Origin: Lentisphaeraceae bacterium
GTDB taxonomy: Bacteria; Verrucomicrobiota; Kiritimatiellia; RFP12; UBA1067
Reading direction: 5' to 3'
Length of the DNA stretch: 16,481 bases
Assembly: GCA_004551905.1 (NCBI GenBank)
Contig: SFPL01000080.1
Location: forward strand, 1-16,481
Shown: piece after piece, positions 1 to 6,540 of the stretch
How positions within the stretch are numbered: the stretch's first letter is position 1
How the letters are laid out: each line of letters starts with the position of its first letter
Notes under the pieces: model-generated
Told to the model about the DNA's origin: nothing
Seen by the model: the letters and a program-made list of their open reading frames with translations, nothing else
Database searches by the model: none
Made by a program: the position numbers and the translations under genes

Positions 1-6
1 AGCCCC

Positions 7-36
7 AAAGCGGAATCTCCCGCTGAAGCCCGCTTT
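7..36. repeat. Short inverted repeat at window edge
   Basis: AAAGCGG at 7-13 pairs with CCGCTTT at 30-36. It lies downstream of the sigma-factor remnant on the minus strand, but no U-run follows, so a terminator role is not supported. Nothing else is recognisable in positions 1-70. Confidence 0.25.
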
Positions 37-70
37 ACAAACCCAATCCGAAACTGCTATACTACCAACA

Positions 71-277
71 TCAAGCAAGAAAGCATCGTCGGCACAGGGC
101 TACGCAACGAGTGTTGCACTGGCTACTGGCTGGCGGGGTGCGGAAAACGAGCTCTTCCGCGTCGGAATCGTTGCGGCACAGCAGGGCCACGGCGGCAAAC
201 AACCGGTCTCCGTACTCGGAAACAAGCCGTTTTGCCCCGCTTTCCTGATCCTTTCTGATTTCCTGCCAGATTTCCAT
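71..277 (-). pseudogene. Truncated ECF-type RNA polymerase sigma factor (N-terminal remnant)
   Basis: The first 47 codons from the ATG at 277 read like the start of an ECF sigma factor (region 2): 'LVSEYGDRLFAAVALLCRN' followed by 'DSDAEELVFRT', the usual helix preceding the acidic 'DAEDLV' turn of sigma region 2. After about position 137 the frame continues as unrelated residues and stops at 71. Regions 2.3, 2.4 and 4, needed for promoter melting and DNA binding, are missing. Family members are normally 170-200 residues; this is 68. I see no good ribosome-binding site. It is best read as a gene relic whose 3' part was lost by deletion, and it is unlikely to be functional. An alternative is a short gene with an unrelated tail, but the tail has no coding character. 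Confidence 0.5.
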
Positions 278-376
278 CTAACCGCGAGCCGACTGAAGTT
301 CTCAATAAAGTAAATGCGACTTCCGCCCGCAAAGGTTCACTCGGCTGGAAAAAATCTTCTCGATGCGCCGATTCGT

Positions 377-538
377 TCATTCCGAATCGTCTGGGCAGGT
401 CACGACGAGGTTGCCGTCTTCGTCCGTGTTCACCTGCGCGTCGTGCCAATGCCCGTGATGCGCGGCCCGGAGCAGCGCATTCTCCAATCGGGAGACACTG
501 CAAGGGAGGCGGACAGTGTCGCGAATACGCTGTCTCAC
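377..538 (-). CDS. Small 53-residue protein translationally coupled to the U32 gene
   Basis: A GTG start at 538 overlaps the stop codon of the upstream U32-family gene (GTGA), the classic arrangement for translational coupling. The reading frame runs 53 codons to a TGA at 377-379. It shows local codon habits (mostly G/C third positions) and a protein-like sequence: 'SRLENALLRAAHHGHWHD' followed by an acidic, beta-like tail 'VNTDEDGNLVVTCPDDSE'. No signal peptide, membrane helix or recognised domain is visible. The tail contains one Cys and the middle has His-rich 'HHGHWHD', which could bind metal; this is inference. I do not recognise the family. The gene is too short and GTG-initiated for routine gene calling. 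It could also be a relic of a longer gene. Confidence 0.45.
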   Translation of the reverse strand: MRQRIRDTVRLPCSVSRLENALLRAAHHGHWHDAQVNTDEDGNLVVTCPDDSE

Positions 539-1587
539 CCTTTGAAGAACTTGACGAATTCAGTTGTCATACCTGCCGTGCCGTCGCGCCGCTCACGGGC
601 GCTGGTCTTCAGCAAGGCGGAACACTTTCCGCAGTTCGTGCAGTTGTCGGCATCACGGCAGTCGCGGACCTCAGGCCAGAGCGGCGAGGCTCCCAGTCGC
701 TGATTGTCGATGATCATCGGAAACTTGTAGCAGGGATCCATGATCTCCGCCAGATCGCCGTCGTAGGAACAGGTTGCGTAGGCCGCGACGATTTTCGCCG
801 GATTCGGATGCCGCCGCGTCGCCAGCTTGACGACGCCGACAGACGGCTCGTAAAGCGGCAGATCCTCCGGACGGATCCAGATCGCACGGAGAAAATCCTC
901 GTAGTTGCCGCGCTCGAAATTCGTCCGGCAGCGGAAGACCGAGAAGCCGAACTTCTCGCCCGCGACCGACTGCCCCATCCGATTGTGTCCGTGGAGGTTG
1001 TTGTGGAACTGATGGAACGGACAGTTCCGCAGGCACCCCGGATTCGCCTGAATGCCCATCAGCTTGCCATGCTCGCGAGCCCATGTCCCCATCCGTTTCA
1101 CATAATCGAGCCGCCGGTGGTCGTTCCGCCCCGCATAGAACTCGTCGTACAGTTCATCGACGTATTTGAGGGCGATCTCGCTGTCAATGTCCATGTTGAT
1201 GCTGAAACGGATCTTCACGGACGGAAAACGCTGCCGGACAACAGTGGCGATGAACGGAGAGGTCGTGGTCAGATGTTCGGGGAACAGGCCGGCGGTATCC
1301 ATCTCCTTCAGCATCGCCGTCACATGGTCGGCGAGGGTTTCCGAGATCGCGATGTCGCCATAGCAGTTCGCGTTGAAGATCGCGTCGAGTTCGATGCCGT
1401 TCTCCCTTGCCCAGCGGAGATCCGAGACGATCCGCTCACGCCGCGCAGGCGTCCAGTCATCCATCGGGCGGCTGGCAGTAACGCCCGGCCACGCGAAGAA
1501 GACCTCCTTGATCCGTGAAACATAACGCGCACACGCATCAACAAAGGCCTCGTTGTCAAACCATCCGACAGCCAGTTTTCGTGCCAT
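535..1587 (-). CDS. Peptidase U32 / PrtC-like Fe-S TIM-barrel protein
   Basis: The protein is 350 residues from the ATG at 1587. An AAAGGAG ribosome-binding site lies 12 nt upstream; a TTG at 1617 is in frame but the RBS would then be inside the gene. Family signs are 'FNANCYGD' (about 71-78), 'LTTTSPFIATVVRQRFPS' (about 106-123) followed by an 'FSINMDIDS' strand, 'ANPGCLRNCPFHQFHNN' (about 181-197), 'FRCR' and 'WIRPEDLPLYE'. This is the layout of COG0826 U32-like proteins, several of which (UbiU, UbiV, TrhP) are now known to use [4Fe-4S] clusters in RNA or quinone hydroxylation rather than proteolysis. Cys185, Cys189 and Cys220 are likely ligands. Unusually, the C-terminus adds a compact Cys motif, C-x5-C-x2-C-x2-C (about 310-322), resembling a ferredoxin site. 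The substrate is unknown. A 53-codon ORF follows with a GTGA overlap. Confidence 0.75.
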   Translation of the reverse strand: MARKLAVGWFDNEAFVDACARYVSRIKEVFFAWPGVTASRPMDDWTPARRERIVSDLRWARENGIELDAIFNANCYGDIAISETLADHVTAMLKEMDTAGLFPEHLTTTSPFIATVVRQRFPSVKIRFSINMDIDSEIALKYVDELYDEFYAGRNDHRRLDYVKRMGTWAREHGKLMGIQANPGCLRNCPFHQFHNNLHGHNRMGQSVAGEKFGFSVFRCRTNFERGNYEDFLRAIWIRPEDLPLYEPSVGVVKLATRRHPNPAKIVAAYATCSYDGDLAEIMDPCYKFPMIIDNQRLGASPLWPEVRDCRDADNCTNCGKCSALLKTSARERRDGTAGMTTEFVKFFKG

Positions 1588-1813
1588 ATCGTCTAATCGC
1601 TCCTTTCGTTTATCCAATTAAACGATACATCTCCGACCAAGGTTCACGGTACACACAGAAGCAGCGATGCATGCGACATCTCCATAACCATGTGGAGATT
1701 AGCCCGGTCGTCGGACGCCGTTTTGAGAACGCGGAAGGTCGACACCACCCCACTCCGTTCGCTTTCATCATGGGCAAGACTTCAGCGTTTCGCCAGCAAC
1801 CACAAGAAATAGA
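1588..1813. other. Intergenic region upstream of U32 gene, with a hairpin
   Basis: No convincing gene is visible between the U32 start and the left end of the insertion sequence. A perfect 7-bp inverted repeat (ATCTCCA at 1678-1684, TGGAGAT at 1693-1699) could be an operator or the stem of a leader RNA on the minus strand. The sequence ACATCTCC occurs twice (near 1626 and 1677), so a repeated regulator site is possible. I could not identify a clear -10/-35 pair. Confidence 0.3.
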
Positions 1814-1840
1814 GCCTCTTGGGCGGAATCCGGAAAGAAG
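1814..1840 (+). repeat. Left terminal inverted repeat of the ISL3-type element
   Basis: The core CTTGGGCGGAATCC is followed by GGAAAGAAG. It mirrors the right end at 2729-2753 with about three mismatches over the central 20 positions. Confidence 0.7.
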
Positions 1841-1893
1841 CGCGCCTGAAACCTCGGCCTGACTGAACGTCGGGCCTTGATTTCAGGCGCGAT

Positions 1894-2536
1894 TTGCTCT
1901 CATATCCCTTCTTGAACACACCAAGTTCGGAAAGGAAAAATGCCGTCTGTCCAGACTGCGGCTCGGAGAAGGCCCGGTACGACAAGGCCAACATGCGCCT
2001 CATCCAGCGCCGCGGATTCGGCCGGCTCAAGACGTTCATTGAAGACGACGTCCACCACATCACGCAGGAAGGAGTCCATCACCGACGCGGCCGGCGACTT
2101 CGGCGTCTCCCGGCGCACCGTCCGCGACGCCGAGATCCGTGCGCGGGAACTCAAGTACCGATCCGTGTCGCTGGCGGGCGTCAAAGGGATCGGCATCGAT
2201 GAGATCGACGTTTTCCACAACGAATCGGACGGACGACAAATCTATGCGGAGGCGAAGAACGCCCTTGAGGCCGAGTCTCTTCCGAGGGCATGGATCGACA
2301 GGGCAAGGGCCTCCGACGTCTCGGAACTCGAGACGATGGCCAGGACGATGGAGCAGAACCTTGAGGGGGTGCTTGGCTTCCGGAGGTTCCGCGGAGCGTC
2401 AAACGCCAAGACGGAAGGCTTCAACAACAAAATCCGGTGGCTTGTCAGACAGGCCTGCGGACATCGGGACTACAAGGACTTCAGACTGAAGGTGTTTGAC
2501 CTTGCGAACATCAAGCTGCGCGACAGCGACAGCTGA
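1894..2536 (+). pseudogene. ISL3-family transposase, frameshifted and internally deleted
   Basis: The N-terminal part (frame starting near 1894) carries the ISL3 zinc finger start 'VCPDCGSEKARYDKANMR' and then 'FGRLKTFIEDDVHHIT'. Around 2057-2085 coding sense moves to another plus frame, which continues with an HTH-like 'ITDAAGDFGVSRRTVRDAE', then 'VKGIGIDEIDVFH' (the region of the first catalytic Asp). It ends with the typical DDE C-terminus 'SNAKTEGFNNKIRWLVRQA' and 'GHRDYKDFRLKVFDLANI'. The stretch between the GIDE motif and the C-terminal block is much shorter than in ISL3 proteins (about 400 residues in full), so part of the catalytic core is deleted. The second zinc-finger half is also unclear. 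No active transposase can be produced from this copy. Confidence 0.75.
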
Positions 2537-2623
2537 TACGAACTGGCAGACTGACAGACGAAAAGAACGGACCGCGACGGCGCGGTCTGCCGGTGAAGCG
2601 CACGCTCAAACCGTGCGGCGCAA

Positions 2624-2694
2624 GGGTTGTGAACATGAGAACAGGGCGGAGGGCCTCTCCAAACCCTCCGCCATCGTTCGCATGTTCGCAACCC
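2624..2694. repeat. Nested long hairpin in the IS 3' non-coding part
   Basis: The outer arms GGGTTGTGAACATG (2624-2637) and CATGTTCGCAACCC (2681-2694) pair with one G-T mismatch. The inner arms GGCGGAGGG (2645-2653) and CCCTCCGCC (2664-2672) pair perfectly around a 10-nt loop. No T-run follows on either strand, so it is not a simple intrinsic terminator. It lies between the transposase stop and the right IS end. Confidence 0.6.
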
Positions 2695-2728
2695 GCCTTA
2701 CGGGATATCAATCATCCTGCATCAACCC

Positions 2729-2753
2729 ACTTTTCGGATTCCGCCCAAAAGCC
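2729..2753 (-). repeat. Right terminal inverted repeat of the ISL3-type element
   Basis: Read on the minus strand it gives GGCTTTTGGGCGGAATCC then GAAAAGT, mirroring the left end at 1814-1840. Confidence 0.7.
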
Positions 2754-2878
2754 GGAACAGTCTCCTCACGCGCGCAAGATTACGGTGCGGACGAAATCCA
2801 AAGGCTCGCGAAGCAGATTTTACGAAAAGGGGTGTAGAGTAGAGCGGGACGCCCCGTGGGAACGCCCGCCCCCTCATC

Positions 2879-2911
<33 letters not shown>

Positions 2912-3130
2912 TCCGTGTGGGACTGGTTTCATCAGTTTCGCTCCCCTTCGCCCCTCGGCTCCGCTTCACATTGATTCCGATGGATGCTCCTCCATATGGA
3001 CGAGCGGTTTCCGACGCGCCGCCACATAGCGGATTGTCCCCTATTGCAGTCTTTCGACATTATTGTTCTCGCCATTTGATTTGCATCGTCCCTTTTACAC
3101 GCAGAGGCCCTTCGCATCCACGGGCATTAC

Positions 3131-3453
3131 CCCGCGCGGGCCCTTGCGGGCGGCGTTGCCGTGCCTGCGGCACCTTCCCTTCGAGCTATCGCTCTTCGGC
3201 GCATCTCCCCGCTACTATGGCCTCATACGACTCCTCGTTTCGCTTTCGCGCACCCGCTTGCGCGCCCTTCGGGTTCGGCTTGCGCCGAAGGTTCCCTTCG
3301 AGCTCCGCTCTTCGGTGCATTCTTGCTAGGCCTCCCAAGTTCCTGACTGAACTTTCAAGGCGCGTCGTCCTTCTATGCCCCGCGCGGGACCTTGCGGTCG
3401 GCTTTGCCGTCGCCTCCGGCGACCTCCCCTCCGGGCTTCGCCCTTCGGCGCAT
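3131..3453 (-). repeat. Three hairpin-chain modules inside the intron
   Basis: Modules at about 3131-3204, 3251-3320 and 3378-3453 each string together several tiny hairpins and end in CTTCGGYGCAT (plus-strand reading). Modules 1 and 3 share a 10-nt palindrome CCCGCGCGGG (3131-3140, 3379-3388). This is followed by a GCAA-loop hairpin, GCCC/GGGC in one (3140-3151) and GACC/GGTC in the other (3388-3399). Then comes GGC-loop-GCC, then GTGCC/GGCAC (3161-3173) against GTCGCC/GGCGAC (3409-3423), and then GAGC/GCTC (3183-3194) against GGGC/GCCC (3433-3443). Module 2 has GAGC/GCTC (3300-3310), TTCGGC/GCCGAA (3274-3289) and CCC/GGG (3265-3273). Paired changes keep the stems intact. Confidence 0.65.
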
Positions 3454-3543
3454 GCGCCCGCACGTCCAAAACCGATTCGGACGCACGGCGTCGGCTTCAC
3501 AGCGTCTGAACTGCTGGCCGCGCGGAACTCAAGTAACGAGACT

Positions 3544-3609
3544 TTACGAAGAAGGTTCATTTGCATAAAGAACCTCCCCGAACGCCAGGACATCCACGGA
3601 TTCGCCCAT
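3544..3609 (-). pseudogene. 5' fragment of a PfkB-family sugar kinase gene
   Basis: A good ribosome-binding site (GAGGAG) and ATG at 3609 lie 19 nt after the stop of the YhcH gene, as expected for the next gene of the operon. The first residues, 'MGESVDVLAFGEVLYANEP', resemble the N-terminal strand of PfkB-family kinases ('DVL-FGE-L'), such as 2-keto-3-deoxygluconate kinase or fructokinase. After about 19 codons the frame stops (TAA at 3544) and the sequence passes into the intron/repeat zone. The rest of the kinase (about 290 residues, with the GAGD anion hole) is absent from the window. The family assignment rests on a short stretch and is tentative; the broken-gene interpretation is firmer. 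Confidence 0.4.
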
Positions 3610-3628
3610 CGTCATCTCCTCACCTACG

Positions 3629-4183
3629 CTACTCTTCGGCCCTGACCTTGATGACGAGCTTGCGGATCTTGCGCGGACCCGTCAGCGACATGCACGGTAC
3701 ATGCGCCCCGCACGGCGGCAGGAAGACCGCGAACTCGCCCGGCTTCAGCGTTACCGGCTTCGTCCTGACATCCACGAAGCCGATGTCCTTCGACTCGTCC
3801 AGCTTGAACGCCGGATCGGACGGGTCCAGGTCGTAGAAGCCGAAGGTCTCGTCGCCCGAGATCGGCATCTGGATGTCGATGTACTTCGCATGCGCCTCGG
3901 CATGCTGCGTCTCGCCCGCGAACGGCGAAAGGTCCGCGTCCTGCACCATCGCGTACAGCGGGGACTTCTCGCCGGCCCTGCCCTCCTCCAGGACGTACGT
4001 CCCCGCCTTCATCGTCGCGAGGTCGTTTCGCCGCAGGAACTCGAACGCCTTGGGGAAGCGCGGATTGAGGTGCGCGAGGCCGTCCGCCTCGGAGACCTTG
4101 CAGACGTAGTGGGACCTGGTGCCGACGCAACCGCAGGTGACGGCCGCCACGACGGCGGTCCAGAGGTATCGCATGAGTTTCAT
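3629..4183 (-). CDS. YhcH/NanQ-like sugar anomerase with N-terminal export signal
   Basis: The protein is 184 residues; the ATG at 4183 overlaps the symporter stop (ATGA). The body matches the YhcH/YjgK/YiaL (EbgC, DUF386) cupin family: 'GTYVLEEGRAGEKSPLYAMV', 'AEAHAKYIDIQMPISGDET' with Glu96 and His98 as likely metal ligands, and a C-terminal 'FAVFLPPCGAHVPCM' with His161. E. coli NanQ (YhcH) speeds the ring-opening of sialic acid, and other members act on related sugars. Family proteins are usually about 150 residues and cytoplasmic. This one has an extra N-terminus, 'MKLMRYLWTAVVAAVTCGC', looking like a signal peptide with a possible (weak, T-C-G-C) lipobox at Cys19, so it may act in the periplasm on substrate waiting for import. 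Position directly after the symporter supports a role in uptake. Confidence 0.8.
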   Translation of the reverse strand: MKLMRYLWTAVVAAVTCGCVGTRSHYVCKVSEADGLAHLNPRFPKAFEFLRRNDLATMKAGTYVLEEGRAGEKSPLYAMVQDADLSPFAGETQHAEAHAKYIDIQMPISGDETFGFYDLDPSDPAFKLDESKDIGFVDVRTKPVTLKPGEFAVFLPPCGAHVPCMSLTGPRKIRKLVIKVRAEE

Positions 4184-5643
4184 TCCTGTCCTTTCATGAA
4201 TGTCGCGAGGAAAAATCCGACGATGACGAGCGAAAGCGTGCCGACCACCATCGCCAGGTTGACGTGGAGGAGGTGCGGGAGTCCGAAGAGCTTCTCGCCG
4301 AAGACGACCCAGAAGACCGCGAGAACGCCGATAACTGTCGCGACCGCCGCCTGCGCGGGACGCGTCCGCCGCGCGAATGCACCGAGGAGGAAGAGCCCGA
4401 GCATCCCGCCCGAGAGGACGCTCTGGAGCGCCCACCACGTCGTCATCACGCTCGTCACATTCATCACCGCGAGCGCAACGCCGACGGAGAAGACACCGAG
4501 CCCACACGTCGAGAGTCGCAGAAACCGGACCTGCGAGACCTGCGAGACCTCGCCCTTCGCGAACCGCTTGCGGTAGTCCTCCAGGAGTACCGTCGAACCC
4601 GAGTTGAGCGTTGCCGACACCGTGCTCATCGCCGCCGCGATGATCGCCGCGACGAGCAGCCCCGAAACGCCGTGCGGCAGGCGGTGAACGATGAACCACG
4701 GGAAGACCGCGTCGGACTGCGCCAGGACGTCGGCCGGGACGACGCCGGGATGCCCCTTCACCCACACCCAGAGAAGCGTCCCGATCGCGACGAACACCGC
4801 CGAGACCGGCACGTAGAGCATCGCGCCCGAGAACATCGACTTCACCGCCTCGCGGTCCGACTTCGCCGCGACATAGCGCTGCGTGTAGCTCTGGTCGATG
4901 CCGAAGTTCTGCAGGTTGAGGAAGACGCCGTAGACGAAGATGACCCAGAACGTCTCCGAGCCCCAGTCCGCGAACGAGAAGCTGCCGAGCGAGAGCTTGC
5001 CCGCGTCAAGTGCCGTCCGCACGCCCGCGGCGAAGCCGTCCGGCAGCGTGCACACGAGGACGGCGAGGCAGACGAGCGCCCCGCCGATGAGGATGATCGC
5101 CTGCACGGCGTCCGTCCACACCACGGCCTTCAGCCCGCCCATCATCGAGTAGAGCATTGTCGCGAATCCAACGACGCAGATGACGACAGGGACGGAGAAG
5201 CCCATCAGCGTCTTCAGCAAGAGCGCCAGCAGGAAGAGGATCATGCCGCTCCTGACCGACTGCATCACGAGGAAGCAGCCGCTCGCGTAGAGTCGCGCCC
5301 ACACGCCGAAGCGTGATTCGAGGAACGAGTAGGCCGACACGCTCGTCTGCCGCCGGTAGAACGGAACGAACCAGAACGCCGCGGCAGTCGCCGCGAACGG
5401 AATCGAGAACGAGAGGACGAGCACATTCCAGCTCTGGAGATATGCCTTCGCCGGAAGCGCGAGAAACGAGATCGAGCTCACGTAGGTCGCGAAAACCGAC
5501 AGGGCAAGTGCCCAACCGGGCAGCCGCCCCCCGCCCTTCGTGAACTCGTCGGACGAGTCTCGTCCCTTCCGAAAGTAGAAGCTGCAGCCAAAGAGCGTCG
5601 TGCCGACGAGATACGCCGCGATGATCGCGAGGTCGACGCTCAC
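4180..5643 (-). CDS. Sodium:solute symporter (SSS family), probable sugar-acid transporter
   Basis: The protein is 487 residues from a GTG at 5643 that overlaps the aldolase stop (GTGA). This start places the first membrane helix 'LAIIAAYLVGTTLFG' right at the N-terminus as usual; the longer upstream frame is the shadow of the aldolase. About 13 hydrophobic segments are visible. SSS hallmarks are 'GWALALSVFATYVSSISFL' (about 43-61), 'YSMMGGLKAVVWTDAVQAI' (about 165-183) and 'AAIIAAAMSTVSATLNSGS' (about 332-350), which holds the Ser/Thr residues of the sodium site. It sits in the inner membrane and imports a solute with Na+. Neighbouring sialidase, esterase and YhcH genes make sialic acid a reasonable substrate (SSS-type SiaT transporters are known), but family motifs alone do not fix it. 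Confidence 0.85.
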   Translation of the reverse strand: MSVDLAIIAAYLVGTTLFGCSFYFRKGRDSSDEFTKGGGRLPGWALALSVFATYVSSISFLALPAKAYLQSWNVLVLSFSIPFAATAAAFWFVPFYRRQTSVSAYSFLESRFGVWARLYASGCFLVMQSVRSGMILFLLALLLKTLMGFSVPVVICVVGFATMLYSMMGGLKAVVWTDAVQAIILIGGALVCLAVLVCTLPDGFAAGVRTALDAGKLSLGSFSFADWGSETFWVIFVYGVFLNLQNFGIDQSYTQRYVAAKSDREAVKSMFSGAMLYVPVSAVFVAIGTLLWVWVKGHPGVVPADVLAQSDAVFPWFIVHRLPHGVSGLLVAAIIAAAMSTVSATLNSGSTVLLEDYRKRFAKGEVSQVSQVRFLRLSTCGLGVFSVGVALAVMNVTSVMTTWWALQSVLSGGMLGLFLLGAFARRTRPAQAAVATVIGVLAVFWVVFGEKLFGLPHLLHVNLAMVVGTLSLVIVGFFLATFMKGQE

Positions 5644-6419
5644 GCCTCGAACCCCTTTCGCGCAAGGGCCTGCGCCGAGCGGAAGCCGTCGAGCATCGCG
5701 TTCGTGTCGTTCTTGACGCTCATGTAGTCGACGCCTCGGCGCTTCCAGTCCGCAAAGCGGTTCTCGGCGTAGGTGCCGAGGAGAAGCCCCTTCGCCTTGA
5801 TCTTGGCGCACGCCTCGTCCAGCGCGGCCTTCACCTCAGGATCGTCGAACTGCCCGGGCTTGCCCATCGACATCGAAAAGTCGTAGGGCCCGACGAGGAC
5901 TGAGTCAATGCCCGGCACGGCGAGAATCGCATCGAGGTGCTTCGCCGCGTCGATGTGCTCGAGCTGGAGGATGACGAGCGGATCGTGGGCAGACGCCGCG
6001 AGATACGCGTCCGTATCCGCCGCGCCGTAGTCCCACCCGCGACGGTAGCCGCACCCCCGGTCACCCCCGTGGCACGGGTAGCGACAGGCGGAGACCGCCC
6101 GCGCGGCGTCCTTCTCGTCCATCACCATCGGGACGATGATCCCGGCGGGCGCGAAGTCGATGACCTTCTTGATCTCGGTGTGATCACACGACGGCACGCG
6201 GTAGAGCGTCGCAACGCCCGTCCCCTTAACGGCCATCAGGTGAAGCATCGCGGTATTGCGGTCCATCTCACCGTGCTCGCCGTCGATCCAGACGAAATCG
6301 AAGCCCGACGCCACCGCGACCTCCGTCACCGCCGGATCGGCAAACGTCACGCAGCACCCGAGCGGCAGCTTGCCGCCCCGCGCCTTCTCCAAGAACACCT
6401 CAAGATTGTTGATTTTCAT
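5640..6419 (-). CDS. HpcH/HpaI-family class II pyruvate aldolase
   Basis: The protein is 259 residues, typical for the family. Catalytic signs are 'DFVWIDGEHG' with His49 (general base region), Arg74 in 'LYRVPS', Glu154 in 'LQLEH' and Asp180 in 'VGPYDFS', matching the His/Arg/Glu/Asp set of HpaI, GarL and RhmA. Family enzymes reversibly split 2-keto-3-deoxy acids into pyruvate and an aldehyde using a divalent metal. It is the first gene of an operon with the symporter, YhcH and kinase fragment. In a sialic-acid setting it would stand where NanA (a class I, Schiff-base lyase of a different fold) normally is; a deoxy-sugar-acid substrate such as 2-keto-3-deoxy-rhamnonate is as likely. Oddity: a Cys/Gly-rich insert 'CRYPCHGGDRGCGYRRGWD' near 112-130. 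Its -10 box ends 8 nt from the ATG, predicting a leaderless mRNA. Confidence 0.85.
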   Translation of the reverse strand: MKINNLEVFLEKARGGKLPLGCCVTFADPAVTEVAVASGFDFVWIDGEHGEMDRNTAMLHLMAVKGTGVATLYRVPSCDHTEIKKVIDFAPAGIIVPMVMDEKDAARAVSACRYPCHGGDRGCGYRRGWDYGAADTDAYLAASAHDPLVILQLEHIDAAKHLDAILAVPGIDSVLVGPYDFSMSMGKPGQFDDPEVKAALDEACAKIKAKGLLLGTYAENRFADWKRRGVDYMSVKNDTNAMLDGFRSAQALARKGFEA

Positions 6420-6427
6420 TTTGTGTT

Positions 6428-6466
6428 ATTTTAACACAAACCGGCTGTCAATTTGGTGCAATGGAC
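6428..6466 (-). promoter_or_regulatory. 39-bp conserved promoter/operator, copy A (aldolase operon)
   Basis: On the minus strand: GTCCA, TT, GCAC, C-A-A-A, TTGACA, a 12-nt spacer ending TGTGT, then TAAAAT at 6433-6428. TGTGnTAAAAT is an extended -10. TTGACA is 12 bp from the -10, too close for a sigma-70 -35, so this block is more likely bound by an activator. The ATG begins 8 nt after the -10. Confidence 0.7.
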
Positions 6467-6540
6467 GCAGGCGGACTTCATTGATGCGAGGTGATGCCGG
6501 TGCCGAAGGTGCCGCCCGCACTCGTCGTCATGTCTCATCA

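Larger units (their letters stand above)
1814..2753 (+). mobile_element. Decayed ISL3-family insertion sequence
   Basis: About 940 bp is bounded by imperfect inverted repeats. The left end (1814-1840) contains CTTGGGCGGAATCCGGAAAG and the right end (2729-2753), on the opposite strand, contains TTTTGGGCGGAATCCGAAAA. The transposase relic inside is in the plus orientation and matches the ISL3 architecture. Intact ISL3 elements are usually about 1.3-1.6 kb, so several hundred bases are missing, consistent with the gap in the transposase. No 8-bp target duplication is visible (left flank aaatagag, right flank ggaacagt), which fits an old insertion or a rearranged flank. Confidence 0.7.

Noticed and set aside
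123..380. Minus frame whose ATG overlaps the stop of the 53-codon ORF (ATGA at 377-380)
   Set aside because: From 277 downward it is out of frame with the sigma-factor relic, and its residues become Arg/Pro-rich noise. The overlap alone is not enough.
3131..3453. CRISPR-like repeat array
   Set aside because: Units are about 75 nt, diverged, internally palindromic and lack unique spacers of constant size; no cas genes are present.
3186..3593. 135-residue minus-strand frame through the hairpin modules
   Set aside because: The repeats encode 'EGRSPEGRSPEATAKP'-type residues only because palindromes are translated. It has no RT motif and sits in intron domain I sequence.
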